From Cenococcum geophilum 1.58 (taxonomy: Eukaryota > Ascomycota > Dothideomycetes > Gloniales > Gloniaceae), in assembly GCA_001692895.1 (NCBI GenBank), contig KV748186.1, forward strand, positions 2,285,785 through 2,349,784: a DNA stretch of 64,000 nucleotides. Reading direction: 5' to 3'. Both the position numbers and the translations under genes were made by a program. The notes below the pieces were generated by a model. The model made no database searches. It had not been told where the DNA came from and saw nothing but the letters and a program-made list of their open reading frames with translations. Shown here piece by piece: positions 33,301 to 43,060 of this stretch. How positions within the stretch are numbered: position 1 is the first letter of the stretch; every line of letters starts with the position of its first letter.

Positions 33301-34504
33301 CTTCTAATTAAATACTCTTTTATTCCTTGCAGTATACTATTATCCCTCTATACGTATATATCTTCTACTATTAGTTAGGTTCCCTTTATTATATAGTAAC
33401 TCTAACCATCTTTATAATCCCTTATAAAATAACCTTGTTTCCTGTAATTTATATAAGCTCTATCTCTAAACTACTAACTCTATTATAGAGTCTGCCTAAA
33501 TGTCTTCTGCTAATAAGATCCCTAGTTTAGCCTATGCTCTTTAGTTTTATAATTACTAGATCCTTAACCTTTAGGTTTTTATAGTTTTTTACTCTATCTC
33601 TTATAGGCTTCTTTAGTACTGCTTAGGTCTATTAGCTCTGCGCTATACTATAGTTTCTAACTTAGCTTTTATTGTTGCGTGCTCTGCGCCTTATATAACT
33701 ATGGAATTCTGTCCTAACCTCTTTTAGTCTGTTCCCTTTGGAAGATCCTATTATTAATCTTAATTACTTAATCTATTAATTCCCTTAGGGTATCCGTATC
33801 TTTTATTAGAATAATTACGTCCTAGACTTTAGCCTTAAGTCCCTGTTTATACTATGCTATAAGCGCCCTATTATTCTACTTAACTTATATTACTAACGTT
33901 TGGAACTATGTTATATATTTAATAGCTAAGGTTTATTACGTAATATCTTAGAGTTTTCTTTTTGCTATAGTCGTTGCCTCCGGATCTCCGAATATTTGTA
34001 TAAGTCGCTCTATAAATCCATTCTAGCTTAAAAACATAAACTGTACTTCCTAGTTCGTTATCGTTATTCTATTTGCTTATATCTCTATAAGGTAAAACTT
34101 AAACTATTTAAGTGCTCTTCCTAATAAGAATAATCCTATATACGCTATTTAATCCATAGGTGTTACTAGCTTTACTCCCTCTTATATAACCTTAAAGTGC
34201 ATTTATATAAGGAATCCTTTAAGCTTTAATCTCTCTCCTAAGAATCTTTTAATCGATAGTAACTTAACCTTTACTACTCCTATCCCGTTAATCCGTTATT
34301 CCAGTACCGCATTATTTTCCATTAGTTAATTAACTATCTCTTATAGTTATCCGACCGTTATAAGTTGCTATAAGTCAGTATTTACTATACTGGTATTACC
34401 TCCTAACCTTAAAGTAGTTGCCGCCGTCAATAGCGTTATAGTGGCTGCTTTTAGTGGCATGTTATTCGACTTCTGTATTTGTTACTGTAATTAGGTAGTA
34501 ATTA
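27310..34504 (-). pseudogene. Gypsy A2 gag and pol region (fossil)
   Basis: The internal coding part of A2, collinear with A1 at 8742-17700 except that it lacks the TIR insert. It is broken in all frames. A 93-codon plus-strand frame at 32128-32409 lies antisense to it and is not a gene. Confidence 0.85.
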
Positions 34505-34926
34505 TATAACGGAACCTTGTAGTAGGTACTACGGTAGGTTTGTTATTAGGCTAGGTATATAGGTAAAGCAAATTAAGTTAACAATATAATAATAACTGGT
34601 GGAGTAGTTGCCTAACAGATTAACTCTAATTATATTCTAAGAATTACTATAAGGAAGGAACTATCTAGGTAGGAACTAAGGGTCCTTAAATACACAACCA
34701 TACTCCTAAGAAAGTCGTTACTCTATCTACTCTATCTGCTTTATTTACTCTGTTATAGATCTTATAGATTATATAAATTATATAGATTACATTACGTGAC
34801 CTTGCTTACTATTCCTCGTTATATAGTTCTACGGGTTCTATCCTAAACCGTGCCTATATTAACTAACTAGCTTCTTTCGATTCTTCTCTAAGTAGTCGTA
34901 ATATTATACTTAAAGCGTCCGTAACA
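34505..34926 (-). repeat. 5' LTR of Gypsy A2
   Basis: 422 bp, next to the TAGGA duplication that joins it back to Gypsy B LTR sequence. Confidence 0.9.
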
Positions 34927-34941
34927 TAGGAGGCACTACAT

Positions 34942-35101
34942 TAGGAAAAAATTTACCAGCATTTATTTTTACTTTTTAGCTATTTTAGCATTTCCTAGCA
35001 TTTCCTAGCATTTCTAGCATTTCCTAGCATTTAGCAGCTAAATGCTAGAAAATGCTAAAATAGCAGAAAAGTAAAATTAAATACTGATAAATTTTTTCCT
35101 A
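34942..35101. repeat. 160-bp foldback block
   Basis: Arms of about 70 bp, built from TTAGCATTT and CTAGCATTT, fold around AGCAGCT. Both outer edges read AGGAAAAAATTTA. It could be the left subterminal region of copy B or a separate hAT-like MITE that landed at its edge. Confidence 0.75.
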
Positions 35102-35102
35102 A

Positions 35103-35460
35103 CGCATAGAGGCTCCGCATAAAGTTCTATATAAAGCTCTGCACGAAGTTCTATATAAAGCTCTGTATAAAGCTCTACATAAAGCTCTATATAAAGTTCT
35201 ATACAAAGTTCTATACAAAGCTCTACACAAAGCTCTATACGAAGCTCTATATAAAGCTCTATATAAAGCTCTATACAAAGCTCTATACAAAGCTCTATAT
35301 AAAGCTCTACACAAAGCTCTATATAAAGCTCTTATATAAAGCTCTATATAAGGCTCTACACGAGGCTTTATATAAAGCTCTACGTATAGAGGCTCTATAC
35401 GAGGCTCTGCGCGAAGCTTTGCGTAAAGTTCTATATACGGAGGCTCTACACGAAGCTCCG
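35103..35460. repeat. 12-bp array, copy B version (AAGCTCTATATA)
   Basis: About 28 units of AAGCTCTATATA or AAGCTCTACACA. It differs from copy A mostly by C-to-T and G-to-A changes, so it appears more RIP-affected. A higher-GC tail keeps GAGGCTCT units. Open minus-strand frames give repeats such as CRALYRALYRAL. Confidence 0.9.
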
Positions 35461-35580
35461 TATCGGGTCCCCGCTATATTCCCAATAGCCTCTACACATG
35501 CCTCTGCCAAGTATACCCCCTATATACACCTAGGTAGCCACCTTAATTTTTATCCTTCCTTATATCCTCCCTACCTAGAC
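35461..35580. repeat. Conserved cassette spacer, copy B
   Basis: Holds CGCTATATTCCC, AATAGCCTCTACAC, CCAAGTATACCCCCTATATA, CACCTAGGTAGCCACC and ATCCTCCCTACCTAG. Copy A has the same ends, and copy C has the same middle on the opposite strand. Confidence 0.85.
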
Positions 35581-35775
35581 AGCTAGTAGACGACCGTCAC
35601 CGGAGCTAGACGACTATCGCCGGAGCTAGACGACCGTCGCCGGAGCCAGATAACCGTCGTCAGAGCTAGACGACCGTCGCCAGAGCTAGACGACCGTCGC
35701 TGTCGCTAGATAACCGTCGTTATCGCTAGACGATCGTCGCCAGAGCTATACGACCGCTGCTAGAGCCATATGACA
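35581..35775. repeat. 18-bp array, copy B version (GACGACCGTCGCCAGAGCTA)
   Basis: About ten units of AGACGACCGTCGCCAGAGCT. It is followed by TTTAAACGACTAGCCAGCGAA, which copy C keeps although it lacks the array. Confidence 0.85.
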
Positions 35776-35844
35776 ACCATTTAAACGACTAGCCAGCGAA
35801 CACAATAAACGATTCGATCGATTAATCGAATTAAGGTAATATAG

Positions 35845-35882
35845 ACAGGTAGGCATAGATAGGTAGGCATAGATAGGTAGAT

Positions 35883-35915
<33 letters not shown>

Positions 35916-36155
35916 CAGACAGATAGATAGATAAATAGATAGATAGATAGGTAGGTAGGCAAGTAGGTAGGTAGGTAGGTAGATAGATAGGCAGGTAGGT
36001 AAATAGGTAGATAGGCAGGCAGGTAGGTAGGCAGGTAAGTAGGCAGGCAGGTAGGTAGGCAGGTAAGTAGGCAGGCAGGTAAGTAGATAGGTAGGTAGGC
36101 AGGTAGGTAAGCAGGCAGGTAGATAGGCAGGTAGGTAGGTAAGTTAGTAGGTAGG
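35845..36155. repeat. GATA/GGTA/GGCA array, copy B version
   Basis: Tetranucleotide blocks: GATA-rich first, then AGGTAGGCAGGT. It ends in GGTAAAAGAGAACCGTCGC, the same junction as in copy A. Confidence 0.85.
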
Positions 36156-36235
36156 CAGGTAAAAGAGAACCGTCGCTATATATTAAATTATCTAAAATAA
36201 TATAATTTATTTTACACTAACTGCGTAAGAAGAGC

Positions 36236-36450
36236 AAGATATATAAAATGTGCGAGAAGGGCATTATGTATAGAATGTGTAAGGAGGGCATTATGTATAG
36301 AATGCGTGAGGAGGGCATTATATATTAATTGCGCATTAAGTGCAAAATGCGTAATTAGCTACACCGCATTATTAAATACGGTAGTATACTATACTATATT
36401 ATTAAATACAGTAATATACTGCACCGTATTATTAAATACAGTAGTATACC
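36236..36450. repeat. Two short arrays with units of about 27 and 30 bp
   Basis: Three copies of GAGGGCATTATGTATAGAAT-like units come first. Three or four copies of ATTATTAAATACAGTAGTATA-like units follow. They were not found in copies A or C. A 71-codon frame at 36306-36521 crosses them and is not considered a gene. Confidence 0.75.
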
Positions 36451-36687
36451 GCACCTTAGTTAATACTATACGCTATACGTTATATTACGGACGCTTTAAG
36501 TATAATATTATAACTACTTAGGGAAGAGTTAGAAGAAGCTAGTTAGTTAATTTAAGTATAGTTTAGAATGGAGCCGGTAGAACTATATAACAAGGAATAG
36601 TAATTAAGGTTATATAACGTAATCTATATAATTTATAGAATCTATATAATCTATAATAGAGTAGATAAAGTATACGTATATTATGTA

Positions 36688-38021
36688 CAATTATCTACAG
36701 AAAGTTATTAGCCGAAGCTAAAAACGCCAATTGATAACGTCTACCCCACCTATTTTGGTAGAGGACTTCGTGACCAATTGGCAAGCAATTCTAAAGCAAT
36801 TTAAATATATAATAGATTTATATCTAGAGAATATTTTAGTATAGCAGAGCCCTAATGTTTAATTAAGCCTCCCTTAGCTTTAATTACTAATTCACAACGC
36901 CTCCTTATACTCTCAATATACGCCCTCCAATCGGTAGGGGTTAATTTATCCCATTCCTCTTATAGTACAGCCTCTATCTCTTATAGATTGTTAATTAAGT
37001 AGCGCCTCTTAGATATCCAAAGCTTTATAATCCTCTAAAGGTACTTAATAGGATTTAAATCGGGAGACTGCGCAGGCCAAGGAAGTACCTGTATTTTAAG
37101 ATCTTTAAGGTGCTATAAGGCAGCCTTTGACGTATGGTACCCAGCTCCATCCTGCATAAAAACAGCGTTACCGTATTTAAGTGTTCTCTTAACGTAGAAA
37201 GGAGCCGCATGGGGTGTTAGGATCTCGTTGATATACCTATAAGAGTTCATGCGTGCTCCTTTTTTTAATATCACGAATCCTCCCTTAAATTCGAGTGAGA
37301 TCTCGCCCTAAATACCCACGGAGCTCCTTCCTAATTTGAATGTAGGCTTAAGGTTCTTTAACTTATAGGCTTCGCCTATTTTGCGACGTGCCTAGGGGGG
37401 CCTTAAGTTAATTCCAAGCTTAAACGTTAATTTGTTAGAAAAGCCAACTAGAGCCTAGTTGCTTAACTCTAAATCTCTATATATTTAGGCCCACCGCAAT
37501 CTTAAAGTCTTATAGTAAGGCCTTAGATAAGGCTTCTTCCGAGGACGGAAGGCGTAGTAGTGGTTTTTAGCGAGGTAACGTCGCGTAGTATTAATATGCA
37601 TGCGGTAACCCAATTTTAACGGCGTTAATAGGGAGGTAATTGTTTTAAAGGGGTGGTTGGCTGTAAACCTTACTAAACGTCGTTCAGCTTGTGCATTAAG
37701 CTTTAGAGGACGTCCTGTATATAGAGCTTTACAAAAGGGGTTACTAGGGTGTTTTCGTACTCGGCAAATGATCGATATAATTGTTGACTTTAGCAGCCCG
37801 TTTTCGAGTCATATTTTTAAGGCAGAGTACCCCATGTAATATAGGGCCCATATTACCGAAATAACCTCAGGAGGATGCTCCTGTCGATTTGTTTTCTTTT
37901 AATATACCATAGTTGGTGTATGGGGCGGTAGAAGGGGGGGTAAAAAACGATCAAAGTATTGAATGGTGGTGGCTTAACCTCGTATTCGCCAAATCGACCA
38001 ATGACTTTCTGTAGATGATTA
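36688..38021 (-). mobile_element. Tc1-type DNA transposon
   Basis: A 1,334-bp element between two TA dinucleotides (36686-36687 and 38022-38023). Inverted ends read CAATTATCTACAGAAAGTTA on the left and TAATCATCTACAGAAAGTCA from the right, about 28 bp with transition differences. It encodes one transposase on the minus strand. The target, TATTATG-TA-CAAGAAGG, is LTR sequence also present unbroken near 51283. Confidence 0.93.
36852..37910 (-). pseudogene. Tc1 transposase, catalytically dead
   Basis: About 352 codons from the ATG at 37910 to the stop at 36852, normal for Tc1. The N-terminal half carries two helix-turn-helix regions, with GRPLKLNAQAERRLVRF between them. The DD34E core follows. 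The first catalytic block reads VGFSNKLTF where FSDE is usual, so both acidic residues are lost (D to N, E to K). The second keeps MQDGAGYHTSK. The third reads WPAQSPDLNPIKYL where PIE is usual, so the glutamate is Lys. Two of three catalytic acids are gone, each by a G-to-A change. A few stops interrupt the C-terminal half. It ends GGLIKH. Confidence 0.95.
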
Positions 38022-38647
38022 TACAAGAAGGATTTTATAGGAGTACGGTTATATATTTAAGGACCCTTAATCCCTACCTAGATAGTTCCTTCCTTATAGT
38101 AATTCTTAGAATATAATTAGAGTTAATCTGTTAGGTAACCACTCTACTAGTTATTATTACGTTGTTAACTTTAATTTGCATTACCTACACACCTAGCCCA
38201 ATAACGAGCCCATTGTAGTTCTTGCTACAAGGTTCCATTACACGTTATAGTGCGCGGAATACGCATTTAGCCGCCAAATGCTGCCAAATGCTGTAAAAAT
38301 GCTAGTAAATTTTTTCCTGACGTAGAGCCGATTAAACTAGGATAAGGGGTAGCTAAGTTATATAGTTAGTTATATTATAAGTTTAAAATATAGAAATGTA
38401 GAAATATAGAAATATAGGCGACGTACTAATATACTAACGTACTGACGTACTTAGTATATTCCTTAGGCGCAGTATTATATATTTAAAGGACTACAGTTCC
38501 TACCTAGATAGTTCTCTTCTTAGTAGTAAATCTTAGAATTAGGAAACCTACTCTACTAGTTATATTATTATTATTAACTTAACCTATACCTATATACCTA
38601 GCCTATTAATAAGTTTACCGTAGTATTTCCTATAAGGCTTTATTATA

Positions 38648-38830
38648 TATTTACTACTACAGTTATAGTAAAAGGAAGTTAAATAATATACTACCTAAAA
38701 CAGCAACTATAACGCTACCTATAGTAACAACTGCTTTAGGATTAGGAGGAGATACTAGCATATATAATAATAACTTAGTAGTAGTTATAATAAACTAGCT
38801 TAGGAGTGTTATAGAGCAAGACAATCCTAA
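38648..38830 (+). pseudogene. Start of Gypsy B gag (fossil)
   Basis: The sequence just inside the left LTR. It resembles the first gag codons of family A (near 51550), and is cut by the LINE at 38846. It continues past the LINE at 41193. Confidence 0.6.
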
Positions 38831-39079
38831 TAATTATTATTATTAATTCTATTTATCGCCCGATTTGGTCCCTTTTTAGGTCCATACAGGCTTCTACCTT
38901 CTATATATAGGAAAAACCCCCTAGGGGGGAAAACCTAGGTATATCCTTTTAGCTAGTCTTACGCGCTCCGCCTTCGCCTAGCCTNTNTACCTTTATATAA
39001 TNTCTNCCTTACGTACNATNCTTCNAAGGTGTCTTGGAANATCTAGGGGGTAGTANNAGGGTTTAGTAATTCGCCGGCG

Positions 39080-40060
39080 TGCCACCTTTAACTAGGTAGG
39101 GGGTGTCCAGTCTCTAAGGGACTGGAAGGGGGCGTATCCTTTAGTGTCCTCCTACTGGATCTCATTTGCTATCTAGAACTACTAAAAAAACTCCTTAGCT
39201 TATAAGCCATTATGCTACTTTATATAGACCCCTGCTTATAGAGAGCATTTAGGTAATATTATTTATGCCTACTCTAGCAAACAACTGGTCTCTTATAGTG
39301 CGTTAGTTGCAGAATAGTAGTACATAGCATACTAACTATATAGGCCATCCGCACGTACAGTATAGCGTAATGTTTAGGACATAGATGCTTGCTAGCCATG
39401 TATTTAGCCCTAGGACCTCTATCCTTAGTAAGAAGGCGGCCGTAGATTCTGCCTTCGTCTGTCCTTTATATAGGGGGAGAGTTAATATCGTCCATAGGGT
39501 AATCCATGTGGCTGCCCTCTATATTTTTGCCACCTTCTTCCATTATTAGTTCCACTCAATATCTGCCCATCTTGCGATGCATGTAGTAGATCTCCACTTA
39601 TACTGGTGGCCTCCTATCCTCTACTACCATAGTGGCGCTCCGCCGGCGTGGCGCTGGGTCTCCACTTAGTGTTATAGTAGCTCCCGTATTTCCTGTTCTT
39701 TCTCTACCGTATATAGGCGGAGGGCTTCCTAGCTTGTAAGCTTAGGCGCGTTACCCCTCCAAGGGGCCCTTACTCCTTATATACAATTAAGTGTTTAGCG
39801 TATATCCTTCTCCACTAGGTAGTCTTGTACTGTAGCTGCTCTCTATATAGCAATTATGTCTGTATATATATCTAGTAGAGGTACTACTACTTCACGTTCT
39901 AGTGCGGTACGTAGTGTCCTCTTATAGGCCCCTATAATTCTATATAGGTATTAGTTTTATAGTTTAACTAGTGGCTCTAGAGAGCTTTTTGCTAGTAGCT
40001 TACCTTTTAGGTCCACACCCCAGATCTAGGCGCCGTATAGCATTATTAGCCTTACTATAG
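39080..40060 (-). pseudogene. LINE ORF2 C-terminal remnant
   Basis: The minus strand shows GQTKAESTAAFLLRIEVLGL followed by NTWLASIYV and TCGWPI. This matches the C-terminal part of Tad1-type ORF2 after RNase H, where an IQLRTGKIGL-type block precedes a cysteine-rich segment. Upstream, YKGPIRGH-like sequence fits the segment after RT. The RT fingers and palm are absent. Stops are present, and N bases lie at 38985-39057. Confidence 0.65.
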
Positions 40061-40339
40061 CTGTGTATAGTAGTCGTATGCGCCAGAATATATATATATT
40101 GTAAAACTACTATATATAGCAAGTTTACCTAAACTGCTTGCCCAGTTCCTTGCCACGGTTAACGCAGCAGCTAGTAGACAAAGCCAGCTCCTACCCGTAT
40201 GCACCTGATTTGCTCTATAAGCCTATCCTTATAGCCTACCCCTGCCTAAATAAACTAACACGCGTATCCGTCCTTTCGGGCTATATAGACAGTATCGTTG
40301 ATAAGGTATTAATCCTTCCTCTAAGATAGGTCCACCAGG

Positions 40340-41177
40340 GGTCAGAGCCTAGTAAAGAGGTAAGGTCCCTAGAGTCGTCTATTACTGCCATTGTATACCA
40401 CGCCCTATAGCCGTTATCTAGCTGCTTCGCGTTACCTATAACGCTCTTATGACAATAGGCCGACCGTGTCTTATAGGCGCGGGCCTAGATAACTTAACGC
40501 CGCGCAGCTATCGTCCCTCAGCCGCCTACTAACTAAACTTATTATCCTCCTATCTTAACCAACACCTGTATCTAAGTCCATTCCAGCCTACCTATGCAGG
40601 TTCGTCCTAGCTCTTTCTTAGTCCGTTTCGGATTAACATCGCCGCCTAGAGAAGGGTGCCCCTAGCTCTTTCTTAGTCCGTTCTAGATTAACGTCGCCGC
40701 CTAAAGAAAGGTTAACGCCGCTGCGTAGAAAGGGAGGATTAACGTCGCTAAATGTGGTTAACGGTGTTGAGATTCTTCCTATGCCCTCGCTATAGGTACA
40801 GTCTCAGAGCGGAACAAGTACAGAGGTGCCCTATCGTCTCCTTAAATTCCTATCGCTTCCACCAGCAAATGCAAGCGCTGGCTTGTGGCCCTAGGTCGGT
40901 GCCTAGGTAGAGAAACGTCGGGTAGTTTTTAAGACCATTCCTCTGTTCTTGATGAGTTGCCTTATGTTATTAACGAGCGCCAAGACCCGCGAAAACTCTG
41001 CTGTTCTAACAGCGTCAAGGACGACGCATTCGAAAGCGCCCTCTAGCCACAACGTAACGCCGCTACATCAGTAACAGACGAGATCCTCACTCTCAGCTTG
41101 ACCGTACGGACAAGATAAGACGGAAAGGAACCCCCATAGGACAGTATGGGTCGGATCTCGCTTTTAGTGTTCCTTTC
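40340..41177. other. GC-richer 5' segment of the short LINE
   Basis: This stretch is much less RIP-like, with CG, CA and TG frequent. It contains two direct copies of AGCTCTTTCTTAGTCCGTT followed by a GATTAACRTCGCCGCCTA block (about 40608-40710). A third, partial GTTAACGCCGCTGCG unit follows. An inverted pair, GGAAAGGAACCCCCATAGG and GTGTTCCTTTCC, lies at the end (about 41119-41178). It may be a LINE 5' leader with internal promoter repeats. No gene is seen. Confidence 0.5.
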
Positions 41178-41334
41178 CAATCCTAATAATTAGGTACTAC
41201 TTTTATAACTATAAAATATAAAGAGAAAATAGATTAAAATGCTATTAATTAAAGGATTCTTAGGAGAAAAGTATAAGCTAAAGGGATTCCTTATATAGAT
41301 AAAACTAAAGATTCGATATAAAGGAACGAAGTTA

Positions 41335-43060
41335 AAATAGGCCGTAGATTATAGTTATACTACGGTCCTAAAATTTAGAGTTTATAACGTTAAATACATT
41401 TAATAAGATTTTAAGGCAAAGCTGTTCCGGAGAGCGACTTAGCTCTAAAACCTTTCTTTTAAAGGTAATTAGGGCGGAGTTCTTATAGCGTATTAATTGT
41501 AGCTTCGTCCTTATAAGTGGTACTTACTAAATACTAAACTGGAATTAGATAATAATTAGAGTCGGTAGGCAGGCCTTAATGGAGACGATTAGTTGCTTAT
41601 ACTAGTTGTCCTTTTATATAATTGGGATAGTAATATACCGCCTATACTAGTTATTTAAATATTTATTTTAGGCAGGGAAATAGAGTAGTAACTTAAGATA
41701 TAAGCGTCGCTTCCGTATTTAAAATAAAGGCCGTATTTAATGCGTTATTTACGTTTAGTAAATCCTTTTAGGGCGTAAGAGAGGGTCCTAGCGTTAATGT
41801 CTATAGCGTCTAGGTCCTTGCGAGTCTTAGGCGGTTAAGGAGCAGAGTATTAAGGTGTATATTTTAGGGTAAGGCGTAGTATATCGTTATATAGGCCGTT
41901 AATAATATTAGCGTAGGCAGTAAGGGTATTTAGTAGCTTAATTCCTATAAGGGAAGCCTTTAGTTCGGAGTTTAAGGATTTTACTAGGCAATTAATTAGG
42001 GCGGGTTCGTTTTATTTAGTCTCTTTAGTATAGCGGTAGAACTTAGTAAAGTATAATAGGAAGCTCTTAGAGCTATAAATTATCTTATTTAGTTTCCTTT
42101 ATACCGTTATAATTTGGTTAGGGTCGCTATAAGATACTTCTAGTATAATAACTAGTTCTTTTATAGTGTTTAGCTAAAATGGGTATATAGTTTCCGCGGC
42201 GTCTCCTGTTAGACGGCTTATAGCATAATATAGTTAACTATTAGGGGTAGGTTAGCAATTAATATTACCGTTTAGCTTATTCTTAAGTTGGTTAAGGAAG
42301 GAGCGTAGTTCGCTCTTTTTACCTAAATAGATAGGAGGGTTAGGGAGACGTTCGGTTAGATTCTTTACGGGGGCACTAATTAGTAAATTTAGGGTTAAGG
42401 AGCTAGTTTTAAATATATCTCCTCTATCTAGTACTTATACGTTAACACTAGTAGAAACGGGTAGGGGCGGCAGTATAGTAGATAGTGGGTTATAGCGGAT
42501 CTCTTTAATTTCTTTTCTTAGGGATCTAATTATCTCTTAGTGTTAAGCCTCTTATTAAGCAAGGGCATCTATAAAGGCCTATTATAGGCCCTTTATTTGT
42601 TTGGTAAATATATTATATAAGTTAGTTGCAAATATAGGGGCTTCTAGATTGTTCTGCATGTTAGGCGGAACGAGGTGGTATAGGTTTAATATAACGTAGT
42701 ATTACGGAGTAAGTATAAGCGACGATAATATATAGCAAAGTAGATATTATTAAGCTATGTATATAAACTGTGTAATAAAATTAAGACGTTATATAAGGAA
42801 AGAAGGTAGGAGAATGGGAAGAAAGGGTATATATTATTGACTTAGTTACTTAGTTAATACGTATATAGGGCAGAATAGGGTTTAGGTCGTGGTCCTAGCA
42901 GAACTTAATAGAATTTAGTAGAACTTGGCAGAATACGGTAGAATGCCGTAGATTGCCGTTAGATTGCCATTTCGCGGTTAGTCTCTAATTGCTAAGTTAA
43001 TAGAAATAGGTAGATGTGTATAAGGTGTTATGGGGGTGTCCTGTAATATTAAAGAACTAG
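41335..43060 (-). pseudogene. Foreign Gypsy-type gag fragment inside Gypsy B (fossil)
   Basis: Between 41335 and 43060 the plus strand no longer matches family A or B gag. The minus strand instead encodes another Gypsy-type gag from an ATG near 42660, with KKSELRSFLNQLKNKLNGN and RLTGDAAETIYPF typical of that capsid region. It has a 0.4-kb leader and no pol. LTRs and duplications were not identified. It is broken several times. It may be a gag-only element or a truncated copy of a third family. Confidence 0.7.

Larger units (their letters stand above)
26888..34926 (-). mobile_element. Gypsy-type chromovirus A2, structurally complete but dead
   Basis: Full-length sister of A1, flanked by TAGGA at 26883-26887 and 34927-34931. 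LTRs are 26888-27309 (3') and 34505-34926 (5'), 422 bp each. Minus-strand order is gag (from about 34460), protease (about 31300), RT (about 30950-30100), RNase H, integrase (about 29400-28550), chromodomain (about 28240-28060), 3' region, LTR. Length of 8.04 kb equals A1 without its insert. It is broken dozens of times. It sits inside the left LTR of Gypsy B. Confidence 0.92.
36483..38242 (+). mobile_element. Solo LTR of Gypsy family A, interrupted by Tc1
   Basis: Flanked by perfect CGTTA copies at 36478-36482 and 38243-38247. The sequence is the family A LTR in plus orientation, starting TATTACGGACGC and ending GGTTCCATTACA. Net length without the Tc1 insertion is about 424 bp. No internal sequence remains, the usual product of recombination between two LTRs. 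Confidence 0.92.
34942..38319. mobile_element. hAT-like minisatellite element, copy B
   Basis: Ends are TAGGAAAAAATTTACCAGC on the left and, read from the right, CAGGAAAAAATTTACTAGC, the same type of end as copy C. It interrupts the left LTR of Gypsy B: the LTR reads GGCACTA up to it and resumes at TAGAGCC. An 8-bp duplication is likely but too decayed to prove. Without the solo LTR inside it, it is about 1.6 kb. Order: foldback block, 12-bp array, spacer, 18-20 bp array, TAGG array, 27-bp and 30-bp arrays, solo LTR insertion, right end with AAATGCTG repeats. No transposase. Confidence 0.75.
38846..41177 (-). mobile_element. Tad1-like LINE, short copy inside Gypsy B gag
   Basis: Flanked by CAATCCTAATAATTA on the left (about 38831-38845) and right (about 41178-41192). 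The 3' end is at the left, with ATT repeats, then CGCCCGATTTGGTCCC, matching the 3' end of the LINE at 56763. The coding part visible on the minus strand is the end of ORF2 (RNase H and C-terminal region). About 1.3 kb on the 5' side (40340-41177 in part) is not RT-like. It is either 5' truncated onto unrelated sequence or internally deleted with its 5' leader kept. Confidence 0.8.

Noticed and set aside
40138-40329. 63-codon plus-strand ORF
   Set aside because: It opposes the minus-strand LINE and has no recognisable family. It is treated as chance.
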